From contig NZ_JACSPN010000012.1 in assembly GCF_015142735.1 (NCBI RefSeq), forward strand, positions 55,820 through 119,819: a DNA stretch of 64,000 nt, given 5' to 3'. Both the position numbers and the translations under genes were made by a program. Shown one piece after another: positions 7,323 to 17,431 of the stretch. The notes beneath the pieces are model-generated. The model searched no databases and was not told the DNA's origin. It saw nothing but the letters and a program-made list of their open reading frames with translations. This DNA comes from Oerskovia douganii (GTDB lineage Bacteria; Actinomycetota; Actinomycetes; Actinomycetales; Cellulomonadaceae). The stretch's first letter is position 1, and every line of letters begins with the position of its first letter.

Positions 7323-7382
7323 GGCTGGGCCCGGCCCGGCTGGGCCCGGCCCGGCTGGGCCCGGCCCGGCTGGGCCCGGTCC
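7323..7382. repeat. Four tandem copies of a 15-bp GC-rich unit
   Basis: GGCTGGGCCCGGCCC is repeated four times without gaps, with one changed base in the last copy. It lies between the stop of the aldo/keto reductase gene and the terminator. The unit contains the palindrome GGGCCC. Its length is a multiple of three, but it is outside any convincing gene. Confidence 0.9.
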
Positions 7383-7390
7383 GGGCGACC

Positions 7391-7437
7391 GACGACGAAG
7401 GCCGCCTCCCCTGCGCGGGGAGGCGGCCTTCGTCGTC
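7391..7437. terminator. Bidirectional 21-bp hairpin terminator
   Basis: Arms 7391-7411 and 7417-7437 are perfectly complementary, with a 5-base loop (TGCGC). It sits between the rightward aldo/keto reductase gene and the leftward kgd gene and would serve both. Confidence 0.85.
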
Positions 7438-7461
7438 AGTCGGTCAGCGCGACCGTGCTGC

Positions 7462-10400
7462 TCAGCGGGCGAACGCCTGCTCGATCAGGACGGCCTGCTG
7501 GGCCTGGTGCTTCTTGGCGGTGCCGGCAGCCGTCGAGGCCGACGCCGGACGCGAGACGACCCGGACGCGAGGCAGGTCCTCGGGCAGGTTGACGTGGATG
7601 AACGACCACGCCCCCTGGTTCTCCGGCTCGTCCTGGACCCAGACCACGTCAGCGCCCTCGTACCTGGCGAGCTCCGCACGGATGCCGTCCACGTCGAGCG
7701 GGTAGAGCTGCTCGAGCCGGACGATCGCGGTCTTGTCGTCGCCGCGCTTGGCGCGCTCGGCGATCAGGTCGTAGTAGACGCGACCCGTGCAGAGCAGGAC
7801 GCGGTCGACGTTCGCCGGGTTCGTCGTCGTGTCCCCGATGACGGGCTGGAACGTGCCGGTCGTGAAGTCCTCGACGGCCGACGCGGCCGCCTTGAGGCGC
7901 AGCAGCTGCTTGGGCGTGAAGACCACGAGCGGGCGACGCGGGCGGGCGTACGCCTGCTGACGCAGCAGGTGGAAGTACGACGCGGGCGTCGAGGGCTGCG
8001 CCACCGTGAGGTTGTTCTCCGCGCAGAGCTGGAGGAACCTCTCGATGCGGGCCGACGAGTGGTCCGGTCCCTGGCCCTCGTAGCCGTGCGGCAGCAGCAT
8101 GACGACCGAGGAGTTCTGGCCCCACTTCTGCTCGGCCGACGAGATGAACTCGTCGATGACCGTCTGGGCGCCGTTGACGAAGTCGCCGAACTGCGCCTCC
8201 CACAGCACCAGGGCGTCCGGGCGCTCGACCGAGTAGCCGTACTCGAACCCGAGCGCCGCGTACTCGCTGAGCGAGGAGTCGTAGACCCAGAACTTGGCCT
8301 GGTCCGCCGACAGGTACAGCAGCGGCGTCCACTCGGCACCCGTCTCGCGGTCGTGCAGGACCGCGTGGCGCTGCACGAACGTGCCACGACGCGAGTCCTG
8401 GCCGGCGAGGCGCACCGGGGTGCCCTCGACGAGCAGCGAGCCGAACGCGATCAGCTCGCCGTAGCCCCAGTCGATGCCGCCGTTGGTCGACATCTGGTGG
8501 CGCTTCTCGAGGAGCTGCGCGAGCTTGGGGTGGACCGTGAAGCCCTCGGGCGGGGAGACGTGCACCTGGCCCACGCGCTCGATGATCGACTGGTCGACCG
8601 CGGTCTTCCACCCGACCATCGTGCCGGCGTCCTCACGCTGCGACTCGGGTCGCTCGAGGCCCGCGACGGGCTCCGAGGCGGGCGACGGCGTGAAGCCGCC
8701 TTCCTTGGTCTCGGTGAACACGCGCTCGAGCTGGGCCTGGTAGTCCTGCAGGACGTGCTCGGCCTCCTCGAGCGTGATGTCGCCGCGCGCGACGAGGTTC
8801 TCGGTGTACAGCTTGCGCACCGAGCGCTTGGCCTCGATCAGGTTGTACATGAGCGGCTGCGTCATCGAGGGGTCGTCGCCCTCGTTGTGCCCGCGGCGGC
8901 GGTAGCAGATCATGTCGATGATCACGTCGCGGTCGAACTGCTCGCGGAACGCGAAGGCGAGCTCCGCGACGCGCACGCACGCCTCGGGGTCGTCGCCGTT
9001 CACGTGGAAGATCGGGACCTGGTAGCCCTTGGCGACGTCGGTCGAGTACAGCGTCGAGCGCGACGAGGACGGGCCCGTGGTGAAGCCGACCTGGTTGTTG
9101 ATGATGACGTGGATCGTGCCACCGGTGCGGTACCCGCGGAGCTGCGCGAGGTTCAGGACCTCGGGCACCACGCCCTGGCCCGCGAACGCCGCGTCGCCGT
9201 GGATGAGGATCGGCAGCACCGAGAAACCGTCGCCGCCCAGGTCGATGCGGTCCTGCTTGGCGCGCACGATGCCCTCGAGGACGGGGTCGACCGCCTCGAG
9301 GTGGGACGGGTTGGCCGCGAGGTAGACGCGCGTCTGCGCACCGGACTCGGCCGAGAACGTGCCCTCGGTGCCGAGGTGGTACTTGACGTCGCCGGAGCCC
9401 TGGACGCTCTTGGGGTCCTGGTTGCCCTCGAACTCCGCGAAGATCTGCGCGTAGCTCTTGCCGGCGATGTTGGCCAGGACGTTGAGGCGGCCGCGGTGCG
9501 CCATGCCGATGCAGACCTCGTCGAGGCCACCGTCGGCCGCCTTGGACAGGACGGCGTCGAGCAGCGGGATGACGGACTCGCCGCCCTCGAGCGAGAAGCG
9601 CTTCTGGCCCACGAACTTGGTCTGCAGGAACGTCTCGAACGCCTCGGCGGAGTTCAGGCGGCGCAGGATGCGCAGCTGGTCCTCGCGCGGCGTGCGGGCG
9701 TACCCGGACTCGAGACGCTCCTGGAGCCAGCGACGCTGGGCGCGGTCGGCCAGGTGCATGTACTCGATGCCGATCGAGCGGCAGTACGAGTCGCGCAGCA
9801 GCCCGAGGATGTCGCGCAGCGTCGACTTGGTCTTGCCGCCGAAGCCACCGGTCGGGAAGGTGCGGTCGAGGTCCCAGAGCGTGAGGTCGTGGGTCTGGAC
9901 GTCGAGGTCGGGGTGCTTGCGCTGACGGTAGGCCAGCGGGTCCGTGTCGGCCATGAGGTGGCCGCGCGAGCGGAACGAGTGGATGAGCTCGGCGATCTTG
10001 GCGGGCTTGGCCGCCTCGATCTCGGCGTCCGTCGTGTTGTCGCGGGTCCAGCGGACCGGCTCGTAGGGGATGCGCAGCGCGGCGAAGACGCGGTCGTAGA
10101 AGCCGTCCTCGCCGATCAGCTTGGTGCCGAGGATGCGCAGGAACTCGCCCGACTGGGCGCCCTGGATGATGCGGTGGTCGTAGGTCGACGTGATCGTCAG
10201 GACCTTCGAGACGCCGAGGCGGGCGAGCTGCTCGACCGAGGCGCCCGCGAACTCCGCGGGGTAGTCCATGGCGCCGACGCCGATGATCGTGCCCTGACCC
10301 TGCATGAGGCGCGGGACCGAGTGCACGGTGCCGATGCCGCCCGGGTTGGTGAGCGAGATCGTGGTGCCCGCGAAGTCGTCGACCGTGAGCTTGTTGCCAC

Positions 10401-11331
10401 GGGCCCGGCGGACCAGGTCCTCGTAGGCCGCCCAGAACTGGGCGAAGTCCATCTGGTCGGCCTTCTTGACGCTCGGCACGAGGAGCTGGCGGGTGCCGTC
10501 GGGCTTGGCGAGGTCGATCGCGAGGCCGAAGTTGACGTGCGCCGGGTTGTTCACGGCGGGCTTGCCGTCGAGCTGCGTGTAGCTCGCGTTCATGGCCGGC
10601 ATCTCGCCGAGGGCCTCGACGAGCGCGTACCCGATGAGGTGCGTGAACGAGATCTTGCCGCCGCGCCCGCGGGCGAGGTGGTTGTTGATCACGATGCGGT
10701 TGTCGACCATGAGCTTGGCGGGCACGGCGCGCACGGAGGTCGCCGTGGGGACCTCGAGGCTCGCCTCCATGTTCACGACGACGCGCGCGGCGGGGCCGCG
10801 CAGCTTCTGGACGTCGTCCGCGGTGTCGGGAGCGTCGGTCTTGGACCTCGAGGCGGCGACCGCCGCGTAGGGGGCCGTGGCGGGCTGCGCGGTCGCGACG
10901 GGCCGGTTGGCCTTGACGGCTGCGATGGCTGCGTTGACGGACGGGTCCGCGGGGACCACGGGGGACTTGGGGCGCTGCGCCGACTCGCCGGCGGCGGAGC
11001 CGTCGGTCGCGGGGACGCCGGCGGCCGTGCGGGCCGGCGGCGCTGCCGGGCCGGCGGCGGGGATCTGGACGGCGGGCGACGGCGTCGCGACCGCGGGCGT
11101 CGTGGCGCCGGCGGCGGGGGCCTGGCTCCCGTTCGCACCGGCGGTCTTGTCACCGGGACGGTAGTCCGCGAAGAACTCCCACCACGCGGGGTCTACCGCG
11201 TTCTTGTCCTTGAGGTATTGCTCGTAGAGCTCGTCGACGAGCCATTCGTTGGCGCCGAACACAGAACTTGCTGCGCTGATCGACTCTGACTCAGCCTTCG
11301 GGGACACGCGAGGATCGCCCACTTTCACCAC
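7462..11331 (-). CDS. kgd: Multifunctional 2-oxoglutarate metabolism enzyme (2-oxoglutarate dehydrogenase E1 with acyltransferase domain)
   Basis: A 1289-residue actinobacterial Kgd/OdhA fusion acting in the TCA cycle at 2-oxoglutarate. The N-terminal segment (about 22-60, [30 protein letters not shown]) is the E1 tail. An Ala/Pro/Thr-rich linker (about 60-170) follows. An E2-type acyltransferase domain (about 170-405) has catalytic His386 in [14 protein letters not shown]. Then comes the thiamine-diphosphate E1 (about 410-1289) with [22 protein letters not shown] and the transketolase C-terminal domain. There is no lipoyl domain, as expected for this family. GTG 11331 is the longest start, but GTG 11307 (MSPKAESES) is plausible. 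In relatives activity is controlled by an FHA protein (GarA/OdhI), not seen here. Confidence 0.95.
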   Translation of the reverse strand: MVKVGDPRVSPKAESESISAASSVFGANEWLVDELYEQYLKDKNAVDPAWWEFFADYRPGDKTAGANGSQAPAAGATTPAVATPSPAVQIPAAGPAAPPARTAAGVPATDGSAAGESAQRPKSPVVPADPSVNAAIAAVKANRPVATAQPATAPYAAVAASRSKTDAPDTADDVQKLRGPAARVVVNMEASLEVPTATSVRAVPAKLMVDNRIVINNHLARGRGGKISFTHLIGYALVEALGEMPAMNASYTQLDGKPAVNNPAHVNFGLAIDLAKPDGTRQLLVPSVKKADQMDFAQFWAAYEDLVRRARGNKLTVDDFAGTTISLTNPGGIGTVHSVPRLMQGQGTIIGVGAMDYPAEFAGASVEQLARLGVSKVLTITSTYDHRIIQGAQSGEFLRILGTKLIGEDGFYDRVFAALRIPYEPVRWTRDNTTDAEIEAAKPAKIAELIHSFRSRGHLMADTDPLAYRQRKHPDLDVQTHDLTLWDLDRTFPTGGFGGKTKSTLRDILGLLRDSYCRSIGIEYMHLADRAQRRWLQERLESGYARTPREDQLRILRRLNSAEAFETFLQTKFVGQKRFSLEGGESVIPLLDAVLSKAADGGLDEVCIGMAHRGRLNVLANIAGKSYAQIFAEFEGNQDPKSVQGSGDVKYHLGTEGTFSAESGAQTRVYLAANPSHLEAVDPVLEGIVRAKQDRIDLGGDGFSVLPILIHGDAAFAGQGVVPEVLNLAQLRGYRTGGTIHVIINNQVGFTTGPSSSRSTLYSTDVAKGYQVPIFHVNGDDPEACVRVAELAFAFREQFDRDVIIDMICYRRRGHNEGDDPSMTQPLMYNLIEAKRSVRKLYTENLVARGDITLEEAEHVLQDYQAQLERVFTETKEGGFTPSPASEPVAGLERPESQREDAGTMVGWKTAVDQSIIERVGQVHVSPPEGFTVHPKLAQLLEKRHQMSTNGGIDWGYGELIAFGSLLVEGTPVRLAGQDSRRGTFVQRHAVLHDRETGAEWTPLLYLSADQAKFWVYDSSLSEYAALGFEYGYSVERPDALVLWEAQFGDFVNGAQTVIDEFISSAEQKWGQNSSVVMLLPHGYEGQGPDHSSARIERFLQLCAENNLTVAQPSTPASYFHLLRQQAYARPRRPLVVFTPKQLLRLKAAASAVEDFTTGTFQPVIGDTTTNPANVDRVLLCTGRVYYDLIAERAKRGDDKTAIVRLEQLYPLDVDGIRAELARYEGADVVWVQDEPENQGAWSFIHVNLPEDLPRVRVVSRPASASTAAGTAKKHQAQQAVLIEQAFAR

Positions 11332-11349
11332 TGATCGTCATTGGATATC

Positions 11350-11379
11350 GGGTACCTAGTCCGGAGCCGGACCCGTCAA
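11350..11379 (-). promoter_or_regulatory. Possible kgd promoter
   Basis: On the minus strand TTGACG (11379-11374) is a good -35 element. A GGTACC/TACCCG segment lies where a -10 would fall, 17-18 bases further on, although the hexamer itself is poor. It is within 50 bases of the kgd start. The rest of the 231-base gap to the sensor kinase gene shows nothing else clear. Confidence 0.35.
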
Positions 11380-11562
11380 GCGTAGGCCCTCCGGTCCTCG
11401 GAGCGGTGCCCTGGGCACAGGAAGTGCGCGGGGTGTCGGCACCATCCTCACGGGACGTCTGCGCGAGGCAAACGGGGGGGCAACAGCGACCTGTTCGCTG
11501 ACCAAAGGTCAGGTCGTTTAGCCCATCGCCGGGTATGCCCCGTGCAGAGTGTGACGAACGTC

Positions 11563-12717
11563 TCACGTCCCGAGGGTGGGGGACCGGCCCTCCTGCGGGT
11601 CCGGCCCGGACCCGCCGGTGTGCCCGACGATCTCTGGCAGGTCGTCCGGCAGCCCGGGCGCCTGCGGCCTGGGGTGAGCCGGGAACGTCAGGCGCATGGT
11701 CGCCCCCTGCTGCGAGTCCGCGACCTCGATCCGACCGCCGTGCAGGTCGACCGCCCACCGGACGATCGCCAGGCCGATCCCCGTCCCGCCGGTCGAGGAG
11801 TGCCCCTGGGACGGGGCGTTGCCCCGGGCGAAGCGCTCGAAGATCCGCTCGCGGTCCTTCTTCGCGATGCCCGGCCCCTGGTCGATGACCTCGATCACCA
11901 CGTCGTCGTCCACGGGGTAGGCCTCGAGCCGGATCTCGCCGTGCTGGGGGGAGTGGCGGATCGCGTTCTGCAGGAGGTTGGTGATGATCTGGCGCAGCCG
12001 CTCGGGGTCCGCGGGCAGCGTCAGGTCCTCGGGCGTCACGTCGATCACGTACTGGAGGTGCTTGCCGGCCTCGACCATCGAGACCGCGTCGGCGTTCTCC
12101 TCCAGGAAGTCCCCGAGCGGGACGTCGGTGATGTTGAGGGCTGCGGCGCCGGCCTCTATCCGGGACAGGTCCAGCAGGTAGGTCACGAGGCGCGTGAGCC
12201 GCTCGGTCTGCGCGAGCGCCATCTCCATGGTCGCGGGGTTCGCCTCGCTCACGCCGTCGACGACGTTCTCGAGCTGGGCCTGGAGCGCCGCGATGGGGGT
12301 CCGCAGCTCGTGCGACACGTTCGCGATGAGCTCTCGCCGCATCTGGTCGGACGACGCGAGGTCCTCGGCCATGATGTTGAAGGCGACCGCGAGCTGGCCC
12401 ACCTCGTCCCGGCTCGTCGCGCGGACGCGCCGGGTGTAGTCGCCGTCGGCCATGGACTGCGCCGCTGCCGTCATCTCGCGCAGGGGGGACGTCATGCCGC
12501 GCGCGAGGATCTGGGTGAGCAGGAGCGAGAGCACGATCGCCAGGGGGAACGTGCGGGTCGGGCCGAGCTTGTTCTGCTGACCGAGCCAGGTGATGAGGAC
12601 CGCGAGCGTGACGGTCGCGAAGACCAGGACGCCGAGCTTGATCTTGAGCGACCGGAACGAGTCGAGGGGCCGGACGTCCGGGAGGTGGGGGCGGATGGTC
12701 CGGTGGCCGGAGGTCAC
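11563..12717 (-). CDS. Two-component sensor histidine kinase
   Basis: A 384-residue membrane kinase. Two membrane segments (about 26-46 and 56-73) are separated by only about 10 residues outside, so it likely senses the membrane or an internal signal. A HAMP domain follows (about 74-126). The HisKA domain has phospho-acceptor His136 in NVSHELRTP. The ATPase domain has the N box NLLQNAIRHS, G1 DQGPGIA and G2 GTGIGLAI. The C-terminal 30 residues are Pro/Gly-rich. The GTG start overlaps the response-regulator stop (GTGA), so it is the second gene of a coupled pair. The stimulus is unknown. Confidence 0.92.
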   Translation of the reverse strand: MTSGHRTIRPHLPDVRPLDSFRSLKIKLGVLVFATVTLAVLITWLGQQNKLGPTRTFPLAIVLSLLLTQILARGMTSPLREMTAAAQSMADGDYTRRVRATSRDEVGQLAVAFNIMAEDLASSDQMRRELIANVSHELRTPIAALQAQLENVVDGVSEANPATMEMALAQTERLTRLVTYLLDLSRIEAGAAALNITDVPLGDFLEENADAVSMVEAGKHLQYVIDVTPEDLTLPADPERLRQIITNLLQNAIRHSPQHGEIRLEAYPVDDDVVIEVIDQGPGIAKKDRERIFERFARGNAPSQGHSSTGGTGIGLAIVRWAVDLHGGRIEVADSQQGATMRLTFPAHPRPQAPGLPDDLPEIVGHTGGSGPDPQEGRSPTLGT

Positions 12718-13475
12718 GCGACGGGGGGCTCGAACGCGTACCCGACGCCGTGGACGGTGCGGATCAGGTCCGGCCCGAGCTTGCGCCGCAGAGCCTTGAT
12801 GTGGGAGTCGACGGTGCGGGTCCCGCTCGCGTCGGCCCAGTCCCACACCTCGGCGAGCAGGCGCTCGCGCGTGAGGACGGTCTTGGGAGAGCTGGCCAGC
12901 ATGACGAGCAGCTCGAACTCGGTGGGGGTCAGGTGGACCTCCTCGCCCGCGCGGTGCACGCGCCGCTGGGCTCGGTCGATCACGACGTCGCCCACGACCA
13001 TGGGCGGGTCCGTGGGGGTCGACGTCGCGGCCTGGGCCGCGCGGTCCACGCGGCGGAGCAGGGCCTTGACCCGGGCGACCAGCTCGCGCATGGAGAAGGG
13101 CTTGGTCATGTAGTCGTCCGCGCCGACGCCCAGCCCGATGAGCATGTCGGTCTCGTCGTCGCGGGCGGTCAGCATGAGGATCGGCACGGGCTGCTCGGCC
13201 TGGATGCGGCGCGTGACCTCGAGCCCGTCGATGCCGGGCAGCATGACGTCGAGCACGATCACGTCGGGTCGCAGGCGGGTCGCGGCCTCGACGCCCGAGA
13301 GCCCGTCGCGGGCGACCTCGACGCGCCAGCCCTCGGCGCTCAGGCGCTGGGCGATGGCCGTGGCGATGGCAGGCTCGTCCTCGACGACGAGGATGTTCGC
13401 GGCCTGAGCCGGGGTGCCGGCGGGTCCACCGGCGCTCGTCGCGCCGGTGCCGGTGGGGAATGCGCTGGCTGTCAT
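12714..13475 (-). CDS. OmpR/PhoB-family response regulator
   Basis: A 253-residue regulator. A Gly/Thr/Ala-rich N-terminal extension of about 26 residues precedes the receiver domain. That domain has the acidic pocket VVEDEP (Glu32, Asp33), phospho-acceptor Asp76 in VIVLDVMLPG, the conserved Thr in LMLTARDDE and Lys in YMTKPFSMREL. The C-terminal winged helix (about 150-250) has LTPTEFELLVMLASSPKTVLTRERLL and TVDSHIKALRRKLG, then VHGVGYAFEPP. ATG 13475 has no obvious ribosome binding site, so the true start may be a little downstream. It is first in the operon and coupled to the kinase. Confidence 0.92.
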   Translation of the reverse strand: MTASAFPTGTGATSAGGPAGTPAQAANILVVEDEPAIATAIAQRLSAEGWRVEVARDGLSGVEAATRLRPDVIVLDVMLPGIDGLEVTRRIQAEQPVPILMLTARDDETDMLIGLGVGADDYMTKPFSMRELVARVKALLRRVDRAAQAATSTPTDPPMVVGDVVIDRAQRRVHRAGEEVHLTPTEFELLVMLASSPKTVLTRERLLAEVWDWADASGTRTVDSHIKALRRKLGPDLIRTVHGVGYAFEPPVA

Positions 13476-13646
13476 GGCACCAGCGTGGCACAGACGGGGC
13501 GACGATGGTCGCACGACGGCGGGAGTCGTCGCCGGATGTCGCGGCGCCCGGGGATCGCGGAGGAGCCGTGCGCCGGCGGTCCGGATGGCTGCCGGGCTCT
13601 CGCCCGATAACATCGTTGCCACGATGAAGAGCACATCCCGATATCC

Positions 13647-15173
13647 GTGGAGCACCCCGTGGTAGGCGACTGGTTGATGGTCGCGCTGGGGGTGCTCCTG
13701 ACCGCAGGTACAGCAGTCTTCGTGGCGAGCGAGTTCTCCCTCGTCACTCTCGATCCCGCCGTGCTGTCCAGGCCGGGGGACGACGACGTCCCCGACGACG
13801 AGGCGGACGGCGCACCGCCGGGTGGCGCTCGCCAGGCCGGGGCCGGGGGCGACCGGAGGCGCAGCAGCCGACGCGACCGCAGCGTCCGGGCGGGCCTCAA
13901 GCACCTGTCGACCGAGCTGTCGTCGGCGCAGGTCGGCATCACCATCACGACGATCCTGCTCGGCTACACGGCCCAGCCGGCCCTGCAGAACCTGCTGGGC
14001 GACGCCCTGGGCGGCACGGCTCTGGGTGCCGGTGCGGCGACGGTCGTCGCGGTGGTCCTCGCGCTCGTGGTCGTGAACCTCTTCTCGATGCTGTTCGGCG
14101 AGCTCATCCCCAAGAACTTCGCACTGTCCGCGCCGTACGGCACGGCGCGGCAGGTCGTCCCCGTCCAGCGGCAGTTCACCAAGCTGTTCCGCCCCGTCAT
14201 CTCGGCCCTCAACGGCTCGGCGAACGCGATCCTGCGTCGCATGGGTGTCGAGCCCCGCGAGGAGCTGTCGGGTGCCCGCTCGGCGTCCGAGCTCGCGGCG
14301 CTGGTCAAGCGGTCGGCGCAGGAGGGCACTCTCGACACGTCGGTGGCGACGCTCCTGACCAACTCGATCGAGCTCGACGAGCTCAGTGCGGTCGACGTCA
14401 TGACGGACCGGATGCGCATGGTGGTCCTGCGCCGCGACGACACGGCCGAGGACGTCGTGGCGCTCGCCCGGACCTCGGGGCACTCGCGCTTCCCCGTGAT
14501 CGGCGAGGACCGGGACGACGTGCTCGGCCTCGTCCACCTGCGGCGGGCCGTGGGGGTGCCGCACGAGCGGCGCGCCGAGGTCCCCGCGGCGGCGCTCATG
14601 GTCGACGCCCCGCGCGTCCCGGAGACGGTCGCGCTGGGCCCGCTGCTCGTCGAGCTGCGCGGGTTCGGCCTGCAGATGGCCGTGGTCGTGGACGAGTACG
14701 GCGGCACGTCCGGGGTCGTGACCCTGGAGGACGTCGTCGAGGAGCTGGTCGGGGACGTCGCGGACGAGCACGACCCGCGCCGTGCGGGGGTGGCGCGGGG
14801 CACGGACGGTTCGTGGATCGTGCCCGGGGTCGTCCGTCCGGACGAGCTGAGGGAGTCGACGGGGCTGGTGGTGCCCGAGGACGGCGCGTACGAGACGCTC
14901 GGCGGTCTGGTCATGGCCGACCTCGGGCGGGTGCCCCGGGTCGGTGACGAGGTCCGGGCAGGGGACGTCGTGCTGCGCGTCGAGGCCATGGAGGGGCGCC
15001 GGGTCGAGCGGCTGCGGGTCCGCGTGCTCGCGCCGCAGGGCGAGGGTGACGGGTCCGTGCCCGGCGCGGGCGGGACGCACGCCCCGGGCGTGCCGCGCCG
15101 GCTCGTGCACGAACGCCCACCGGGTGGGGCCCCGGGCCCGGACGGCACGCAGACGCCGGGAGGTGCGCGATGA
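13647..15173 (+). CDS. CNNM transmembrane/CBS-domain protein (hemolysin C family), first copy
   Basis: A 508-residue membrane protein of the CNNM/CorC/HlyC family, associated with Mg2+/Co2+ transport or tolerance. The N-terminal CNNM domain (about 1-200) has membrane helices and the signatures ASEFSLVTLD and FGELIPKNFALS. It is interrupted by an unusual Asp/Gly/Arg-rich insert at about 45-80. Two CBS domains follow (about 240-370; VMTDRM and VVVDEYGGTSGVVTLEDVVEELVGD). A CorC_HlyC domain (about 385-465) with RPDELRESTGLVVPEDGAYETLGG comes last, with a Pro/Gly-rich tail. GTG 13647 is taken as the start. The stop overlaps the next ATG by four bases. Confidence 0.88.
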   Translation: MEHPVVGDWLMVALGVLLTAGTAVFVASEFSLVTLDPAVLSRPGDDDVPDDEADGAPPGGARQAGAGGDRRRSSRRDRSVRAGLKHLSTELSSAQVGITITTILLGYTAQPALQNLLGDALGGTALGAGAATVVAVVLALVVVNLFSMLFGELIPKNFALSAPYGTARQVVPVQRQFTKLFRPVISALNGSANAILRRMGVEPREELSGARSASELAALVKRSAQEGTLDTSVATLLTNSIELDELSAVDVMTDRMRMVVLRRDDTAEDVVALARTSGHSRFPVIGEDRDDVLGLVHLRRAVGVPHERRAEVPAAALMVDAPRVPETVALGPLLVELRGFGLQMAVVVDEYGGTSGVVTLEDVVEELVGDVADEHDPRRAGVARGTDGSWIVPGVVRPDELRESTGLVVPEDGAYETLGGLVMADLGRVPRVGDEVRAGDVVLRVEAMEGRRVERLRVRVLAPQGEGDGSVPGAGGTHAPGVPRRLVHERPPGGAPGPDGTQTPGGAR

Positions 15174-16303
15174 GCTCGACCGCCGCACTTCTCCTGGGGC
15201 TGTTCCTGCTGGCCGCCAACGCGTTCTTCGTGGGGGCCGAGTTCGCGATCATCTCGGCCCGGCGCAGCGCGATCGAGCCGCTCGCGGCGCAGGGCATCCG
15301 TCGGGCGCAGACGGTCCTGTGGGCCATGGAGCACGTCTCGCTCATGCTCGCGTGCGCCCAGCTCGGCGTCACGGTCTGCTCGGTGGGCCTGGGCGTCGTC
15401 GCCGAGCCGGCGGTGGCGCACCTCATCGAGGTGCCGCTGCACGCGCTGGGCGTCAGCCCGTCCCTCACGCACCCGATCGCGTTCGTGGTCGCGCTGGCGA
15501 TCGTCGTCTACCTGCACGTGGTCCTCGGGGAGATGGTCCCCAAGAACCTCGCGGTCGCGGGGCCGGAGAAGGCCGTGATGTGGTTCGGTCCTCCGCTCGT
15601 GGTCCTGGGGCGTGTCCTCAAGCCGATCATCGTGTCGCTGAACTGGCTCGCGAACCACGTGGTGCGCTGGACCGGCGTCGAGCCCAAGGACGAGGTCGCC
15701 TCGGTCTTCACGGCCGAGCAGGTGCAGTCGATCGTGGAGCACTCGCAGGCCGAGGGCATCCTGCAGGACGAGCAGGGTCTGCTCTCGGGGGCCATCGAGT
15801 TCTCGGAGCGCACGGCGGCCGAGGTCATGGTGCCGGTCGACCGGTTGGTGACGGTGGTCGAGGGCTGCACCCCGGACGAGATCGAGCGCCTGGTCGCGAA
15901 GACGGGCTTCAGCCGCTTCCCGGTCGCCGACGCGCACGGCGAGCTGGTCGGGTACCTGCACCTCAAGGACGTGCTGTACGCGAGCGGCGAGGACCGCTTC
16001 CGACCGGTGCCGTCGTGGCGCGTGCGCGCGCTCGCGACGGCCGAGCCGGGCGACGAGATCGAGGACGCCCTGCGGGCCATGCAGCGCTCGGGCGCGCACC
16101 TGGCGCGGGTGGACGAGGGCCCGGCGGATCGCGCGGTCTCGTCGGCAGCGGGTGCCGTGCCGCCTGGTGGGCCCGCGTCGTCGGGGCCCGACGGCGTCGC
16201 TCCGGACCGCGAGCCCGGGGCCCTGGGCGTCGTCTTCCTCGAGGACATCCTGGAGGAGCTCGTCGGCGAGGTGCGGGACGCGATGCAGCGGCGGGTGCAC
16301 TGA
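15170..16303 (+). CDS. CNNM transmembrane/CBS-domain protein (hemolysin C family), second copy
   Basis: A 377-residue partner of the preceding gene, coupled through ATGA. The CNNM domain (about 1-180) carries GAEFAIISARRSAIEPLA, CAQLGVTVCSVGLGVVAEPA and LGEMVPKNLAV. The CBS pair follows (about 215-375; VMVPVDRLVTVVEG, FSRFPVADAHGELVGYLHLKDVL and VVFLEDILEELVGEV). A Pro/Gly/Ala-rich insert of about 35 residues sits inside the second CBS domain. There is no C-terminal CorC_HlyC domain, so the two genes are not duplicates but may form a heteromer. Confidence 0.88.
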   Translation: MSSTAALLLGLFLLAANAFFVGAEFAIISARRSAIEPLAAQGIRRAQTVLWAMEHVSLMLACAQLGVTVCSVGLGVVAEPAVAHLIEVPLHALGVSPSLTHPIAFVVALAIVVYLHVVLGEMVPKNLAVAGPEKAVMWFGPPLVVLGRVLKPIIVSLNWLANHVVRWTGVEPKDEVASVFTAEQVQSIVEHSQAEGILQDEQGLLSGAIEFSERTAAEVMVPVDRLVTVVEGCTPDEIERLVAKTGFSRFPVADAHGELVGYLHLKDVLYASGEDRFRPVPSWRVRALATAEPGDEIEDALRAMQRSGAHLARVDEGPADRAVSSAAGAVPPGGPASSGPDGVAPDREPGALGVVFLEDILEELVGEVRDAMQRRVH

Positions 16304-16339
16304 CGCCGTCGAGCGTCGCGTGCCGCCCGCACCGTCCTG

Positions 16340-16433
16340 CCTGGGCCTGGGCCTGGGCCTGGGCCGCTGCCGCCCGAGACGCCCCGACCCACGCCCACCC
16401 CACGCCCGGTCCCTGGCGTGGGGTGGGCGTGGG
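16340..16433. repeat. Hexanucleotide repeat and 19-bp hairpin after the CNNM operon
   Basis: Four copies of CCTGGG (16340-16363) are followed by a perfect inverted repeat, arms 16388-16406 and 16415-16433 (CCCACGCCCACCCCACGCC and its complement) with an 8-base loop. The hairpin probably ends transcription of the CNNM pair. The rest of this 324-base gap holds no convincing gene. The leader of the VanY gene occupies its right half. Confidence 0.75.
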
Positions 16434-16627
16434 TGAACGGGCCGTCGGGCCGTTGAGCAGGGGACTTGGCTTCCCTGGCGCCCGCCGATATCGTGTCCGA
16501 TGCTTCGTCTCGCACGGTTCCTCCCGCATGGGAGGCTCGTCCGTTCTGCGCGGTGCAGCGTGTTCCTGTTCGTCTGTGCCGCTCCGGTCACCTGTGGTGC
16601 CCCGCGGTTCTCGGTAGTGGAGGTCCG

Positions 16628-17422
16628 GTGGAGACGACGCCCTCGTCCTCTGACTCCCGTCGCGCGCGACGCGAGGCGGAGACCGGGCACAGGGGACGCC
16701 GTCGGACGGAGATCCCCTCCCACCAGCGCTGGGCGCCGCGCATGGCGGTCCTCGGGACCCTCGCGGTCGCGACCATCGCGATGCCCCTGTCGGCCGGCGC
16801 GCAGGACGGTCCCGCCGCACCGTACGGTCCGGACGGGCGGCCGATCGGGCCGAGCGCCCTGGACCTCGTGAACAACCCGACCGCCTCCGAGCCCACGTCG
16901 GAGTACGTGGCCTCGGCCCCCAAGATCGACGGGCGGGTGCAGGCGGCGAGCCGTTCGGTCGAGCGCGCGCCCCTGCCGAACTGCGACCCGGCGGTCGTGA
17001 CGACGAGCACCAACGGCAACCTCTCGGCCCACGAGCTGTGCGACCTGTGGCAGGCGGGCGAGTCCCTGCGCCCGGACGCCGCGGTGGCGCTCTCGGCCAT
17101 GAACGAGGCCTTCCGCGCGACCTTCGGGCGCGACATGTGCCTGGTCTCGAGCTATCGGACGCTGGCGTCGCAGGTCTCTCTCAAGGGGTCGCGCGGCGCG
17201 TTCGCGGCCAAGCCCGGGACGTCCTTCCACGGTTGGGGCCTCGCGATCGACCTGTGCTCGATGGAGACGGGGAACCGCGAGGTCTACACGTGGATCAACC
17301 AGAACGGCGTGCTGTACGGCTGGGCCAACCCGGCGTGGGCCAAGCGCGGCGGCGGCGGCGCGTACGAGCCGTGGCACTTCGAGTTCACCGAGGGTGTCAT
17401 CGAGCACGGCGGCCTGCTCTGA
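16628..17422 (+). CDS. Membrane-anchored D-Ala-D-Ala carboxypeptidase-like (VanY/M15B) protein
   Basis: A 264-residue protein with a basic N-terminus and one hydrophobic segment (about 38-58, MAVLGTLAVATIAMPLSAGA) ending in an AGA signal-peptidase-like site. It is thus secreted or anchored. The C-terminal VanY domain (about 140-262) has the zinc and catalytic residues in FHGWGLAIDLCS (His and Asp of S-x-H-x4-A-x-D) and EPWHFEF (His). It also has SSYRTLASQ, typical of peptidoglycan D,D-carboxypeptidases. Two Cys pairs could form disulfides. GTG 16628 was chosen because GGAGG lies 4-5 bases upstream. It is monocistronic and convergent with the antiporter gene. Confidence 0.82.
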   Translation: METTPSSSDSRRARREAETGHRGRRRTEIPSHQRWAPRMAVLGTLAVATIAMPLSAGAQDGPAAPYGPDGRPIGPSALDLVNNPTASEPTSEYVASAPKIDGRVQAASRSVERAPLPNCDPAVVTTSTNGNLSAHELCDLWQAGESLRPDAAVALSAMNEAFRATFGRDMCLVSSYRTLASQVSLKGSRGAFAAKPGTSFHGWGLAIDLCSMETGNREVYTWINQNGVLYGWANPAWAKRGGGGAYEPWHFEFTEGVIEHGGLL

Positions 17423-17431
17423 CGGGTCTCG

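Noticed and set aside
7507..11289. 1260-codon plus-strand open frame antisense to kgd
   Set aside because: It mirrors the kgd codons on the opposite strand. The translation is a featureless Arg/Val/Glu/Leu-rich sequence, while kgd itself shows full domain structure.
13964..17407. 1147-codon minus-strand open frame across the CNNM and VanY genes
   Set aside because: Runs antisense through three well-supported genes and their gaps. No domain is recognisable, so it is a GC-content artefact.
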